A DNA stretch of 51,231 nt, from NCBI GenBank assembly GCA_002085445.1, contig NBMI01000023.1, forward strand, positions 1 to 51,231, given 5' to 3'. Below, piece after piece: positions 27,255-35,930 of the stretch. The notes under the pieces were generated by a model. That model saw only the letters and a program-made list of their open reading frames with translations, ran no database searches and was not told where the DNA came from. Origin of the DNA: Candidatus Parabeggiatoa sp. nov. 2 (GTDB taxonomy: Bacteria; Pseudomonadota; Gammaproteobacteria; Beggiatoales; Beggiatoaceae). The position numbers were made by a program, and so were the translations under genes. Within the stretch, counting starts at the first letter, position 1. The number at the start of each line of letters is the position of its first letter.

Positions 27255-29647
27255 GGTAAACTTTTTAACATAACACGAACCAATTTAGATAAATGATTTC
27301 CGCTAATTCGTTTTCCAAGCGGTTTGCTTGGTTCTGAAGTGCCTACTAAAACAAAATAGCTGTAAGGCTTACCGCGCCAAACCAATCCTCCAACAATATA
27401 TTTATCAAGGATTAACGATTTTTCTGACGTAGATGTACCGGTTTTAGCAATGTGCCATTTGACGTTTCGTTTTTTTTTCGGTGTCCAATCCGATAAAGCT
27501 CTTAAAGTACCAGGCGATTTTAGCACACCGCTTAATACTGTTTTGACGAAACTTCGGGATTTATAATCGGCCAAATAATGTGCAATACCGCTTATGTCCG
27601 GATTATTCATGGGCGGCATTTTTCTTTTTTGAACGCCATTTTCTGAAATAATCTGTACTTCTCTCACTAAAGTGGGTTGAAGTGTCTTGGGATGTCCGCC
27701 TGTTGCAATACCTGTTACAATGCCATGCATAATACCATGAAGTGTATGAGGTGAAGCGGTGACGTAACCTAAAGTTAAAGCCGTGCTTAAGGGTGTATTA
27801 TCCGTTCGCGTTAATCCAAACCTCTTTATCAGTTGCTCCAGTTCGGTTTCACTGGCTTTATTTAATCTATTAATCAGAGGTAGATTCAATGAGCGTGCGA
27901 ATACCTGACGGGGACTATATTTTGCACCTCTTACCCGGCAATTTTTAACACCTTTTGGTTTACCACCAGCATTTTTAATTCCTGTGATAGCTTTATTGCA
28001 ATAAGTGGCCTTATTCGTATCATCACCTGCTGCACCCAAAAAAACGGCCGCGACTAATTTACCCACAGAAGCAATTTGGCGAGATTCTTTTTCTGGTTGA
28101 TAGCGACCATTTTGACGCTCTGTTTGCTCCCCAGAATAAACGGTGTTATGAGAATTGGAATAATAACGTAACAAACGGCCATCCGGGCCGGCTAAAGCTA
28201 GAATGACTTGAGCAACTGGAGTAGGATCATCCTGATCACTTAATAAATTCAGTTTTAAGCGTTTCTCTTTTTGGAGCTTCTTTTGTAACTTTTTTAGAAC
28301 GGTTTCTACCTGACGCTTGAAGATAACGTTCTCAATGACCTCGGTATTTAAGTGTAATGCATATACTTTCTCACGCCAGTTCATGCCATATCGTTCTTGT
28401 AGTTCACCAATGGCTTGAGTCATTTCACCACGAACAAATTCTAAGCTTCGCTTGTAAGGATTAGCTAATATACGAAATCTTTCTATTTCATCTGTAGGTA
28501 ACAGTCTTTTTAGCCTGACTGGGCCATACGGACGTTCAGGAAATTTTAGATTATCTATCTCTTTGAAGATGTCTGAATATTTTATTGGATAGGCTATTTC
28601 AACACCTTTTTTAGCACGCCCTTTTAAATATTCCCAACGAGATTGTGCGGCCATTTTAGCCTTTTTATCATTAAACGGTGCTAATAATATAGGTTTCTTA
28701 AACGCGGCCGCTAGTAGTGCTTGTTCAGCTAAAGTCAGTTTTTCAGGTGATTTACCAAATACCACACGACTGGTAACACCAAGGCCATAAAGAGCCGCTC
28801 CCATTTTTGAACCCGATGTTCCATTGACCAATGGAACATGCATAGCCAACCATCTTTTTAAGTCATGCGGATATAGATTATGAAACAAGACTGGGGCATG
28901 CCGTATTTCAGTCAATTTACGTTTAATTTTTTTCTTGAATGGCTCCTTATAATCAGCGCTTTCATGGCGCATAGAACGGACTAACATCATTGCCAGTGAA
29001 GATGCGCCTTTAGAATCATCCTCCGTTAAGAAATAAAAGCCTCTTTGTGCTAAAGCGATTATGTCAATCCCAGCCCAAGAACGCCAGCGATTGTCAATAT
29101 GTCTATCTTCTAATGCCTTAAGCACCTCCCACCATCCTTTTGGAACATCAGTAATATACAAACTCTTGTGATCTTCTTTTTCTTCATTTACAACTTCGCT
29201 TGAGGTAGGAGCACTTTGTGGATCCAATTTAGGGTGAATAATCCCCAAAAAATTGTCTGTTTTATCATATACGCCTGTGCCATGAAATCTTTTATGAGCA
29301 ATCTCATAATCTTCAAAAATAAAATAACTGGCAGAAATAGGATATGTATATATTCCAATTACAATTAAAACCAAAACCCATACAAGTTTACGTCTAATAT
29401 TAAACACCGCCAATAAAATACTTATAAAAATACTCAAAAAATAATACAGCAACTCAAAAAAGTGTTTTATCCAGCCTGTGGTTATCCAGTTAGGAATATT
29501 CCCCAAAAAACTTATTTTTCCTAGTTTGGAACCCAAGCTAGGTGCGTCTATACCTAACCGAATTTGGTAATGCCAAATCTTATGACCGAATTCTTGCAAA
29601 TACCCGCTTATAACTACGTGTACATGCCATAGAGTGTCTTGCATCAT
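27251..29647 (-). CDS. Divergent class A penicillin-binding protein (transglycosylase-transpeptidase)
   Basis: 798 residues. Membrane segments lie at about 62-84 and 88-108, with the catalytic domains predicted to be periplasmic. The GT51 glycosyltransferase part keeps the catalytic-type glutamate (E180 in ALEDRH) and the later LTLAEQALLAAAFKKP, but the second signature, normally GGSTITQQ, reads KGASSLAMM, so glycan polymerisation is doubtful. The transpeptidase part has SVGK (S527), SLN, and KTGT (K735), all three motifs of an active penicillin-binding enzyme. This would cross-link peptidoglycan. It heads a cluster with two membrane proteins of unknown function, and the long N-terminal region is unlike PBP1a/1b. 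Confidence 0.85.
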   Translation of the reverse strand: MMQDTLWHVHVVISGYLQEFGHKIWHYQIRLGIDAPSLGSKLGKISFLGNIPNWITTGWIKHFFELLYYFLSIFISILLAVFNIRRKLVWVLVLIVIGIYTYPISASYFIFEDYEIAHKRFHGTGVYDKTDNFLGIIHPKLDPQSAPTSSEVVNEEKEDHKSLYITDVPKGWWEVLKALEDRHIDNRWRSWAGIDIIALAQRGFYFLTEDDSKGASSLAMMLVRSMRHESADYKEPFKKKIKRKLTEIRHAPVLFHNLYPHDLKRWLAMHVPLVNGTSGSKMGAALYGLGVTSRVVFGKSPEKLTLAEQALLAAAFKKPILLAPFNDKKAKMAAQSRWEYLKGRAKKGVEIAYPIKYSDIFKEIDNLKFPERPYGPVRLKRLLPTDEIERFRILANPYKRSLEFVRGEMTQAIGELQERYGMNWREKVYALHLNTEVIENVIFKRQVETVLKKLQKKLQKEKRLKLNLLSDQDDPTPVAQVILALAGPDGRLLRYYSNSHNTVYSGEQTERQNGRYQPEKESRQIASVGKLVAAVFLGAAGDDTNKATYCNKAITGIKNAGGKPKGVKNCRVRGAKYSPRQVFARSLNLPLINRLNKASETELEQLIKRFGLTRTDNTPLSTALTLGYVTASPHTLHGIMHGIVTGIATGGHPKTLQPTLVREVQIISENGVQKRKMPPMNNPDISGIAHYLADYKSRSFVKTVLSGVLKSPGTLRALSDWTPKKKRNVKWHIAKTGTSTSEKSLILDKYIVGGLVWRGKPYSYFVLVGTSEPSKPLGKRISGNHLSKLVRVMLKSLP

Positions 29648-30047
29648 TCATTTCCTCAAACAAATGTCAAACGAAGGAAAAAGCTGAAAGTTTCTGGTTG
29701 TTTATTGGTCACTAATAGTAATGCTCTGGCTGAACAGGTTGGATCGCGCCATTGTTTTTTACTAGGCCATCCTCACCCCGGCCCTTTGAGAAATAGGAGA
29801 GAGTGAGATTGCATATTTTCTAAAAAAAGGGTCATAAAAGTAAAGACGATTTTTTAAGGCGGCTTTGAGAAAAACCAAGTTTTTCTACTTTGTACCGGAC
29901 AAAATTCTGTTACCTATTGATTTAGGGTGTGGCCCTCAGTTAAATTTTTAAGAGGTCATTGGTAAATGTTAACTTTGGTTATTAACTGAGTGATTGTTTT
30001 TTAACTAAGCCATCCTCACCCTCTCTCTGAGAAATAGGAGAAAGTAA
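29648..30047. repeat. Upstream repeats of the penicillin-binding protein gene
   Basis: Contains GAGAAATAGGAGAGAGTGA units (about 29789, 30030) and CTAAGCCATCCTCACC-like stretches that recur at about 30440, 31590 and 31770. No gene found. Confidence 0.5.
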
Positions 30048-30315
30048 TAACGTGAGTTCGACTTTAAATATCAAGGCCGGTTATAAAATTATTAGTTATA
30101 TCAATTATTTAGTGACAATTGCTTAATTATCAATCAGTTAAAAAAAACCATAAGTTGTACTTACTTCTTCCAGTTGATGGCCCACAAATCGTCGCTTTTA
30201 ACCTATTAATGCTAAGGGTTTAATCTGAAAAAATGCCGTTTTAATCAATTAATTGTCATCAAATAATTGATTAAGAGATGATGGTGATAACTTATTGAAA
30301 AGTAGAACTCACGTT
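30048..30315. mobile_element. MITE with TAACGTGAGTTCGA inverted ends, copy 1
   Basis: 268 bases. Left end TAACGTGAGTTCGACTTT (30048-30065); right end AAAAGTAGAACTCACGTTA (30297-30315), its near-exact inverted complement. No coding capacity. The interior is homologous, in opposite orientation, to the element at 38593-38777 (for example GGGTTTAATC here and GATTAAACCC there; GGCCCACAA here and TTGTGGGCC there). It interrupts a dispersed repeat whose uninterrupted version is at about 31617-31670. Confidence 0.85.
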
Positions 30316-30334
30316 AATAATATACCGTCTCTAA

Positions 30335-30432
30335 AAAAATTGTCCCAAAAGTCAAGCAAGCGTAGGGTGCGTATCACGCACCACTTTCCTTGGAACTTAA
30401 TAGAGCGGTGCGTAGGACGCACCCTAGACTTG
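30335..30432. repeat. Palindromic TAGGGTGCGT...ACGCACCCTA repeat
   Basis: TAGGGTGCGTATCACGCACC and GGTGCGTAGGACGCACCCTA form two arms around a short AT-rich centre. A near-identical copy lies at about 31670-31750. Confidence 0.75.
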
Positions 30433-30640
30433 CTAAGCCCTCTGCACCCCGCCCCTTTTAGAAATAGGAGAGAGTGAGATTGCATAGTTTCTAAAAAAAT
30501 GGTCACAAAAGTCAAGAAGATTTTTCTGGCATTATACAGACATCAAGTACAACGAATTATGAAATAAGCAAATTGATTGGCGTGTGGGTTTTGAGTCAGG
30601 TGTTAATCCAAACGGTTCGTGAAAAGATTTTGTCAAAGAA

Positions 30641-30675
30641 GAAATCCGATTTTTCCAAAAAATCGGATTTCTAAA
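30641..30675. terminator. Hairpin at the 3' end of higBA
   Basis: GAAATCCGATTTTT, a two-base loop and AAAAAATCGGATTTC form a stem close to the antitoxin stop, with A/T runs on both sides, so it could end transcription from either direction. Decayed copies occur at about 31944 and 32822. Confidence 0.6.
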
Positions 30676-30679
30676 AAAA

Positions 30680-30982
30680 TCAACCCATGTTAAAAGCTTT
30701 GCGTAAAGCTTCTGGTTGTTTCTCGGCAACTAATAGCAATACTCTGGCTGAACCTTCTGGCTCGCGCTGTCCTTTTTCCCAATCAATTAGCGTGTGAACA
30801 TTGACACCCATAAAAGTGGCAAAGCGCTGTTGCGAAACGCCCATACGTTCTCGAATGTTTGCAACATCGTGGGCGGTTGGTAATTTGAGTTCGGTGGTTT
30901 TTAATTCGATTTCACCCTTTTTCCATGCCGCAATTTCTTCTAAACCCTTTAAAATTTCTGCACCAATATCACGTTCATTCAT
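30680..30982 (-). CDS. higA: HigA-like antitoxin, Xre helix-turn-helix
   Basis: 100 residues. The C-terminal half is an Xre-type helix-turn-helix (IRERMGVSQQRFATFMGVN, then TLIDWEKGQREPEG), with an N-terminal toxin-binding arm (MNERDIGAEILKGLEEIAAW), the layout of HigA2-type antitoxins. It should bind the HigB-like toxin and repress its own promoter. Its ATG overlaps the toxin stop as ATGA (30979-30982). Toxin-first order is typical of hig loci. Two decayed partial copies of this locus lie downstream on the map. Confidence 0.85.
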   Translation of the reverse strand: MNERDIGAEILKGLEEIAAWKKGEIELKTTELKLPTAHDVANIRERMGVSQQRFATFMGVNVHTLIDWEKGQREPEGSARVLLLVAEKQPEALRKAFNMG

Positions 30983-31317
30983 TTGAAGGTCTCCAATAAT
31001 TTCTCCAATAATTTGGCGATACGTTTTAGGGTAGCAGCATCAATGTTTTCTTGTTCTCCTTTGCTGTATAAGGTTAAGAAGTAAATATGATCTGGTATTG
31101 GTGCCCAATAATAAATTATTCTGACTCCACCAGATTTACCCTTACCGCGTGCAGCCCAGCGTAGTTTACGGATACCACCACTATTGCGTATGATAACACC
31201 AGCATTAGGATTTTCTAACAGATAATTTTGTAGTTCGCGGTACTCGTCATCATTCAGATAATTATCAAGTAGATCAGTAAACCGTGAAGTTTCAATAAAT
31301 ACCATAATGTTTTCCAA
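30979..31317 (-). CDS. higB: HigB-like (RelE family) ribosome-dependent mRNA interferase toxin
   Basis: 112 residues, or 108 from the second methionine (MVFIETS at 31305), which fits the family better. The RelE fold core is visible: SGGIRKLRWAARGKGKSGG, then VRIIYYW and a terminal YFLTLYSKGE, as in HigB2-type toxins that cut mRNA on the ribosome. Length is normal for the family. It is the first gene of a two-gene operon with higA. Nothing in the residues suggests inactivation. Confidence 0.85.
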   Translation of the reverse strand: MENIMVFIETSRFTDLLDNYLNDDEYRELQNYLLENPNAGVIIRNSGGIRKLRWAARGKGKSGGVRIIYYWAPIPDHIYFLTLYSKGEQENIDAATLKRIAKLLEKLLETFK

Positions 31318-31985
31318 TGATTATTTAGGGTATCAGCGGTTGTGTTATAAACAATAATCATTAGGACATTTTTACCTCTAATGATTGTACCGCTGCCAGT
31401 TCTTCCTCCATTTCTAAAACCGTATAATTGATAACAGCAATACCGCGTTTTTTCAGTCAATTTAAAAACTCAACACGAGTGATATTAACTTTTAAAAAAT
31501 CCGATGTCTTTAAGACATCGGATTTTTAGTACTATAAAAAGTTCAAATTATAGCCGTTTGCAGTATATTAATTGAGTGATTGTTTTTTACTAAGCCCACG
31601 CACTCCCGGCCCTTTGAGAAATAGGAGAGAGTGATATTTCATAGTATCTAAAAAAATTGTCCCAAAAGTCAAGCAAGCGTAGGTGCGTATCACGCACCAC
31701 TTTCCTTGGAGCTTAATAGAGCGGTGCGTAGGACGCACCCTAGACTTGCTAAGCCCTCTGCACTCTCGGCCCGTTGAGAAATAGGAAAGAGTGGAATTGT
31801 CAAGTATTAAAAAAAATTATCCTAAAAGTCAAGATGATTTTTCTGGCATTATACAGATATCGAGTACAACGAATTATGAAATAAGCGAATTGATTGGCGT
31901 GTGGGTTTTGAGTCAGGTGTTAATCCAAACGGTTCGTAAAGAAGAAATCCGATTTTTCCAAAAAAACGGATTTCTAAAAAAATGA
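31318..31985. repeat. Segmental duplicate of the higBA 3' flank
   Basis: From about 31560 to 31985 the sequence repeats the block at 29750-30680: the GAGAAATAGGAGAGAGTGA unit, the GGTGCGT palindrome, TTTTTCTGGCATTATACAGA and TCAGGTGTTAATCCAAACGG, and the AAATCCG hairpin. It has no MITE, which makes it the empty-site reference for copy 1. No gene in this stretch. Confidence 0.7.
31495..31527. terminator. Rho-independent-type hairpin
   Basis: AAAAATCCGATGTCTT and its complement TAAGACATCGGATTTTT abut each other, with a T-run on one strand and an A-run on the other. The same stem occurs at 40881-40914. Confidence 0.65.
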
Positions 31986-32100
31986 AATGAAGGTTTCCAA
32001 TAATTTCTCCAATAATTTGGCGAGACGTTTTAGGGTAGCCGCTTCAATGTTTTCTGACTCCACCATATTTACCCTTACCGCGTGCAGCCTGGCGTCGTTT
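31985..32100 (-). pseudogene. higBA remnant 1
   Basis: Matches the toxin 3' end of the intact locus (ATTTGGCGAGACGTTTTAGG, then TGACTCCACCATATTTACCC) with an internal deletion that joins CAATGTTTTCT to GACTCCACCA. The same junction is present in remnant 2, so both descend from one deleted ancestor. Confidence 0.8.
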
Positions 32101-32125
32101 CAATGCCATTAAGTTCAGCAACAAA

Positions 32126-32700
32126 ACACCTACAAAAAGTATAACTAATGAAGCGCGATAGAGGGCCATAACTTGATTTGAAAGCATCCAAACTATTTTA
32201 TGGCCCTCAAACCAGTCCAAATAACCCGTTAAAAAGTCGGTTAATAACTGGGGCCAGCGTCTCACTACTTTGCCAAACACCTACAAAAAGTATAACTAAT
32301 GAAGCGCGATAGAGGGCCATAACTTAATTTGAAAACATCCAAAATAGTTTATGGCCCTCAAACCAGTCCAAATAACCCGTTAAAAAGTCGGTTAATAACT
32401 GGGGCCAGCGTCTCACTACTGTGCCAAACTCCTACAAAAAGTATAACTAATGAAGCGCGATAGAGGGCCATAACTTGATTTGAAAGCATCCAAAATAGTT
32501 TATGGCCCTCAAACCAGTCCAAATAACCGGTAAAAAAGTAGGTTAATAACTGGGGCCAGCGTCTCACTACTGTGCCAAACACCTACAAAAAGTATAACTA
32601 ATGAAGCGCGATAGAGGGCCATAACTTAATTTGAAAACATCCATTTTATGGCCCTCAAAATAGTCCAAAAACCTGCAAAAAAATAGGTAAATAACACTGA
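32126..32700. repeat. 151-base tandem repeat, about four copies
   Basis: Units begin with the AACACCTACAAAAAG block at 32126, 32277, 32428 and 32579, an exact 151-base period. Each holds a GAGGGCCATAA...TTATGGCCCTC hairpin followed by CCAGTCCAAATAACC and GGGGCCAGCGTCTCACTACT. Single relatives lie at about 17550 and (first part only) 33150. Confidence 0.9.
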
Positions 32701-32869
32701 GGCGATAAATCGCCTACTACAAACTGACGACTCGTTGTTTGCGTGAGGCGATAAATCGCCTACTAGAAACGGGGCTTTTCCTTAAAGTCAAGACTATTTT
32801 TCTGGTATAGTTCAAAGAAGAAATCCGATTTTTCAAAAAAATAGGATTTCTAAAAAAAGAGACGCCCTT

Positions 32870-33125
32870 ATGTTCTCGAATGTTTGCAACATCGTGGGCG
32901 GTTGGTATGGTAATTTGAGTTCGGTGGTTTTTAATTCTATTTCAGCCTTTTTCCATGCCGCAATTTCTTGTAAGCCATTTAAAATTTCTGCACCAATATC
33001 ACGTTCATTCATTTGAAGGTTTCCAATAATTTCTCCAATAATTTGGCGAGACGTTTTAGGGTAGCCGCTTCAATGTTTTCTGACTCCACCAGATTTACCC
33101 TTACTGCGTGCAACCCGGCGTCGTT
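32870..33125 (-). pseudogene. higBA remnant 2
   Basis: Covers the antitoxin start region (TGTTCTCGAATGTTTGCAAC, then TTTCTGCACCAATATCACG) and the toxin 3' part, with the same CAATGTTTTCT/GACTCCACC deletion as remnant 1 and an extra GGTAT duplication near 32905. It cannot encode either protein. Confidence 0.85.
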
Positions 33126-33139
33126 TCAATGCCATTAAG

Positions 33140-33307
33140 TTAAGCAACAAAACACCTACAAAAAGTATAACTAATGAAGTGCGATATTTGAAAACATACG
33201 ACTGTTTGGATTCCTGCCAAACTCCTGCCAAACTACTAAAGTTTGGACTCCTGCCAAACTAAAGTTTGGTGCAAAGCATAAATATCCTTGCCTCTTGTTC
33301 CTTTTAC
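33140..33307. repeat. Repeat debris between higBA remnant 2 and minE
   Basis: Start of one more 151-base unit (33147-33190), then CAAACT/AGTTTG hairpins (about 33203-33270) ending about 40 bases past the minE stop. Confidence 0.6.
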
Positions 33308-33589
33308 TTATGGATTTATTTGGCGGTTTTCCGCGTCAGGCAGGGTAATATTAAGTTCTAAAATCTCATAATCACCCTCTTTTTCTATATGCACCTTGAT
33401 TTGTTCGTCCTCAATAGCAACATATTTTCTGACCACTTCCAGTAGTTCTCGTTGTAACAGGGGTAGATAGTCAAGACTCGTAGAATCTCGCTGACGGCGT
33501 TCATGGGCAACGATAATTTTTAAGCGTTCCTTAGCCACCTTGGCCGTTTTTTGCGGTTGTAAAGCGCGAAAGTAATCAAAAAGACTCAT
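33308..33589 (-). CDS. minE: Cell division topological specificity factor MinE
   Basis: 93 residues starting MSLFDYFR, the membrane-targeting N-terminus of MinE, followed by the MinD-binding helix region ([11 protein letters not shown]) and a C-terminal dimerisation domain ([18 protein letters not shown], then [12 protein letters not shown]). MinE stimulates the MinD ATPase at the membrane and drives Min oscillation, so that division occurs at midcell. The frame is open further upstream, but MSLFDYFR at 33589 is the family start. It begins one base after the minD stop. Confidence 0.95.
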   Translation of the reverse strand: MSLFDYFRALQPQKTAKVAKERLKIIVAHERRQRDSTSLDYLPLLQRELLEVVRKYVAIEDEQIKVHIEKEGDYEILELNITLPDAENRQINP

Positions 33590-33590
33590 G

Positions 33591-34388
33591 TTAATTTCCG
33601 AATAAACGGCTAAAAAAACCTTTTTTCTCTCGAGGTGGCGGCTCTTCGCCAAGAAAACGTGCGACAACATCAAGGTAAGCTTGCCCTGCATCGCTATTGT
33701 CATCAAGCGTAACGGGAATGCCTGCATTAGAGGCTTGCAAGACGGAAGGAGATTCGGGAATCACGCCCAAGAATGGGATAGCCAGAATTTCCTGTACATC
33801 TTCGACACTCAGCATATCACCACTATTCACCCGCTTGGGTGAGTAGCGTGTCACCAATAAATGTTCTTTAACCGGTGCCATATTTTGCACCGCCCGGCGA
33901 GTTTTACTGGACAACATGCCGATAATACGGTCAGAATCGCGCACTGAGGAGACTTCTGGATTAGTGACGACTATCGCTTCATCGGCAAAATACATCGCCA
34001 TGATAGCGCCATGCTCTATGCCCGCAGGCGAATCACATATGATATATTCAAAACGCTTTTTTAACGCTTCCAACACCCTTGCTACCCCTTTCATGGTGAG
34101 CGCGTCTTTATCGCGGGTTTGTGAGGCCGGCAGAATATATAAACTCTCAATGCGTTTATCTTTAATTATGGCTTGGTTCAAGTTGCCCTCGCCATTAATA
34201 ACATTGACAAAATCATAGACGACACGGCGCTCACAGCCCATCACCAGATCGAGGTTTCGTAACCCGACGTCGAAATCAATCACGACGGTTTGATGGCCGC
34301 GTAAGGCTAAGCCGGTAGCAAAAGCGGCACTGGTGGTCGTCTTACCGACACCACCTTTACCAGACGTAACAACAATAATCTTAGCCAA
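33591..34388 (-). CDS. minD: Septum site-determining ATPase MinD
   Basis: 265 residues, normal length. Deviant Walker [11 protein letters not shown] with K11 and K16, switch regions ([18 protein letters not shown]), and a C-terminal amphipathic membrane-targeting sequence ([10 protein letters not shown]). MinD binds the membrane as an ATP dimer, recruits MinC and is released by MinE. It lies between minC and minE in the standard minCDE order, on one strand with 34 bases between minC and minD. Confidence 0.97.
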   Translation of the reverse strand: MAKIIVVTSGKGGVGKTTTSAAFATGLALRGHQTVVIDFDVGLRNLDLVMGCERRVVYDFVNVINGEGNLNQAIIKDKRIESLYILPASQTRDKDALTMKGVARVLEALKKRFEYIICDSPAGIEHGAIMAMYFADEAIVVTNPEVSSVRDSDRIIGMLSSKTRRAVQNMAPVKEHLLVTRYSPKRVNSGDMLSVEDVQEILAIPFLGVIPESPSVLQASNAGIPVTLDDNSDAGQAYLDVVARFLGEEPPPREKKGFFSRLFGN

Positions 34389-34422
34389 CCTATTTTCCTG
34401 CCCTTCTGGTTAAATTGGTAAT

Positions 34423-35127
34423 TCAAAGCGGTTCAATTTTTAACGAGTCTTCTTCTAAATAAATCTGTGCCGGTTTACCCCGTAAATTCTCCGGGAAATC
34501 CTCATTCACCTGATACTGCCCCGCGACGGAAACCAGTTCAGCATCAAGATGTTGACAAAAAATCCGTGCCTCACCGTCCCCATTAACACCCGCCAACGCA
34601 CGTCCACGCAAAGCACCGTAAACATGGAGGTGCCGATGAGCCAAAATTTCTGCACCATGACTGACGGTAGACAACACGATTAAATCACCCTGAAGCGCAA
34701 CCACTTGTTGCCCAGAACGAATCGGCTGCGTGAGAATTTTACAAGTCGAAGGGACTGGCATCGCAATCGGTTCCTGTTCCAGATAGCGTCGTGCGCGTTC
34801 TGGTTTCGTATCCGTCAACAAGCCTAAATTCATGCTCAGCGCCATTTCATGTTGCTGTGGATTACCCCCACGCACCGCCACCGGAATTAAACCATAATTC
34901 CGCAGTAACCTTACTAATTCAGGTAAATCGATATCACTGTTTTCATCTTGCACCGCATGCAGATCAATCACTACTGGAGCCTTAAGAAAAAACCCCGGGG
35001 CTTTAGAGATTTTTTCCGCCAGTTGTTCTGCAATTCTATCACTATCACTCTCGAACAAATGCAAGACCATTAATGTCAAGAGATTACCTTTAAATTCAAG
35101 TGCTGGCGAATAGAAATTGGGAGACAT
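34423..35127 (-). CDS. minC: Septum site-determining protein MinC
   Basis: 234 residues, normal for the family. The N-terminal FtsZ-inhibiting domain (ALEFKGNLLTLMVLHLFE, then FFLKAPVVIDL) is followed by a linker and the C-terminal beta-helix domain (QPIRSGQQVVALQGDLIVLS, then HVYGALRGRALAGV, with AGVNGD), which binds MinD. MinC blocks FtsZ polymerisation away from midcell. First gene of minCDE; a TTGGTAA heptamer array lies about 15 bases upstream of its start. Confidence 0.95.
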   Translation of the reverse strand: MSPNFYSPALEFKGNLLTLMVLHLFESDSDRIAEQLAEKISKAPGFFLKAPVVIDLHAVQDENSDIDLPELVRLLRNYGLIPVAVRGGNPQQHEMALSMNLGLLTDTKPERARRYLEQEPIAMPVPSTCKILTQPIRSGQQVVALQGDLIVLSTVSHGAEILAHRHLHVYGALRGRALAGVNGDGEARIFCQHLDAELVSVAGQYQVNEDFPENLRGKPAQIYLEEDSLKIEPL

Positions 35128-35141
35128 GCGATGCTGATACC

Positions 35142-35182
35142 TTGGTAATTGGTAATTGGTAATTGGTAATCGGTAATTGGTA
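35142..35182. repeat. Heptanucleotide array TTGGTAA, six units
   Basis: Units at 35142, 35149, 35156 and 35163 are perfect, then TCGGTAA and a partial TTGGTA. It lies in the 5' flank of minC. Confidence 0.95.
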
Positions 35183-35613
35183 CTCGCAATTGACCCTTTT
35201 GTGATTACACAACTCTGTCACCGATATTTTCTAGACTGAAAGTACAACGGATTTGGGGAATAAACGTTAATATTTTAGTTGAAAATCTACAAGGCATGCT
35301 AATTCAATAGTTATCCCATTTCACCTTTTTCAAGTACGTTCCGTATATCAATTCAAAAACCCGTTTTTTCGTTCAAAGGAACCTTGGAGTCCTTATTAGT
35401 CGTCCAATAGAGGTTTTGTCTTAAAACAACCGTAAAGCGTTTCAAGCCAGGGGCTCAAGCCAGGGGCGTTGCCCCAGGCTATATTAATATCGCCCCGTTG
35501 GGGCTTTTCTGTTTTAATCGGCCCACAACTTTTCTGGACATCTTATAAAAACAAATCTATTAATTTATAGTAACATGTTGCTGTTATTTTAATTTGCCTA
35601 TTGGAGGAATTTG
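35183..35613. repeat. Intergenic repeats between minC and the prfB copy
   Basis: Dispersed ~130-base repeat copy 2 (about 35236-35350), then GCCAGGGGCGTTGCCCCAGGC and CGCCCCGTTGGGGC hairpins (about 35450-35512) that recur at 44690-44790. No gene was found. Confidence 0.65.
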
Positions 35614-35930
35614 ATGAAACATAATATTATCTTTCAACGCATTCTAGAGCTGCAAACTCGTGTAAACGCGCTCAGGGGGTCTCTTTAACTATACCACTAA
35701 ACATCAACGTTTGATCTCAGTCAGTCGTCAAATTGAACAACTTGGACAAGAACGGCTTGCTGCACGAAAAAATTGTACAGCCCATCAACCAATTTGATAA
35801 CGCGTTATTAGATGAGCGTGAATTATTAAAACTGGCACTCAAAGAGAGTGATAATGAGACGGTAAACGCGGTATGTCAAGACTTGGAACGCTTAGAACAA
35901 CAACTGTCACACTTTGAATTGAGTCAGGTT

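Noticed and set aside
32044..32582. Two similar short proteins (78 and 74 residues)
   Set aside because: They are translations of consecutive 151-base repeat units.
33308..33727. Longer form of MinE (139 residues)
   Set aside because: The extra N-terminal part overlaps the end of minD in another frame; the family start MSLFDYFR lies at 33589.
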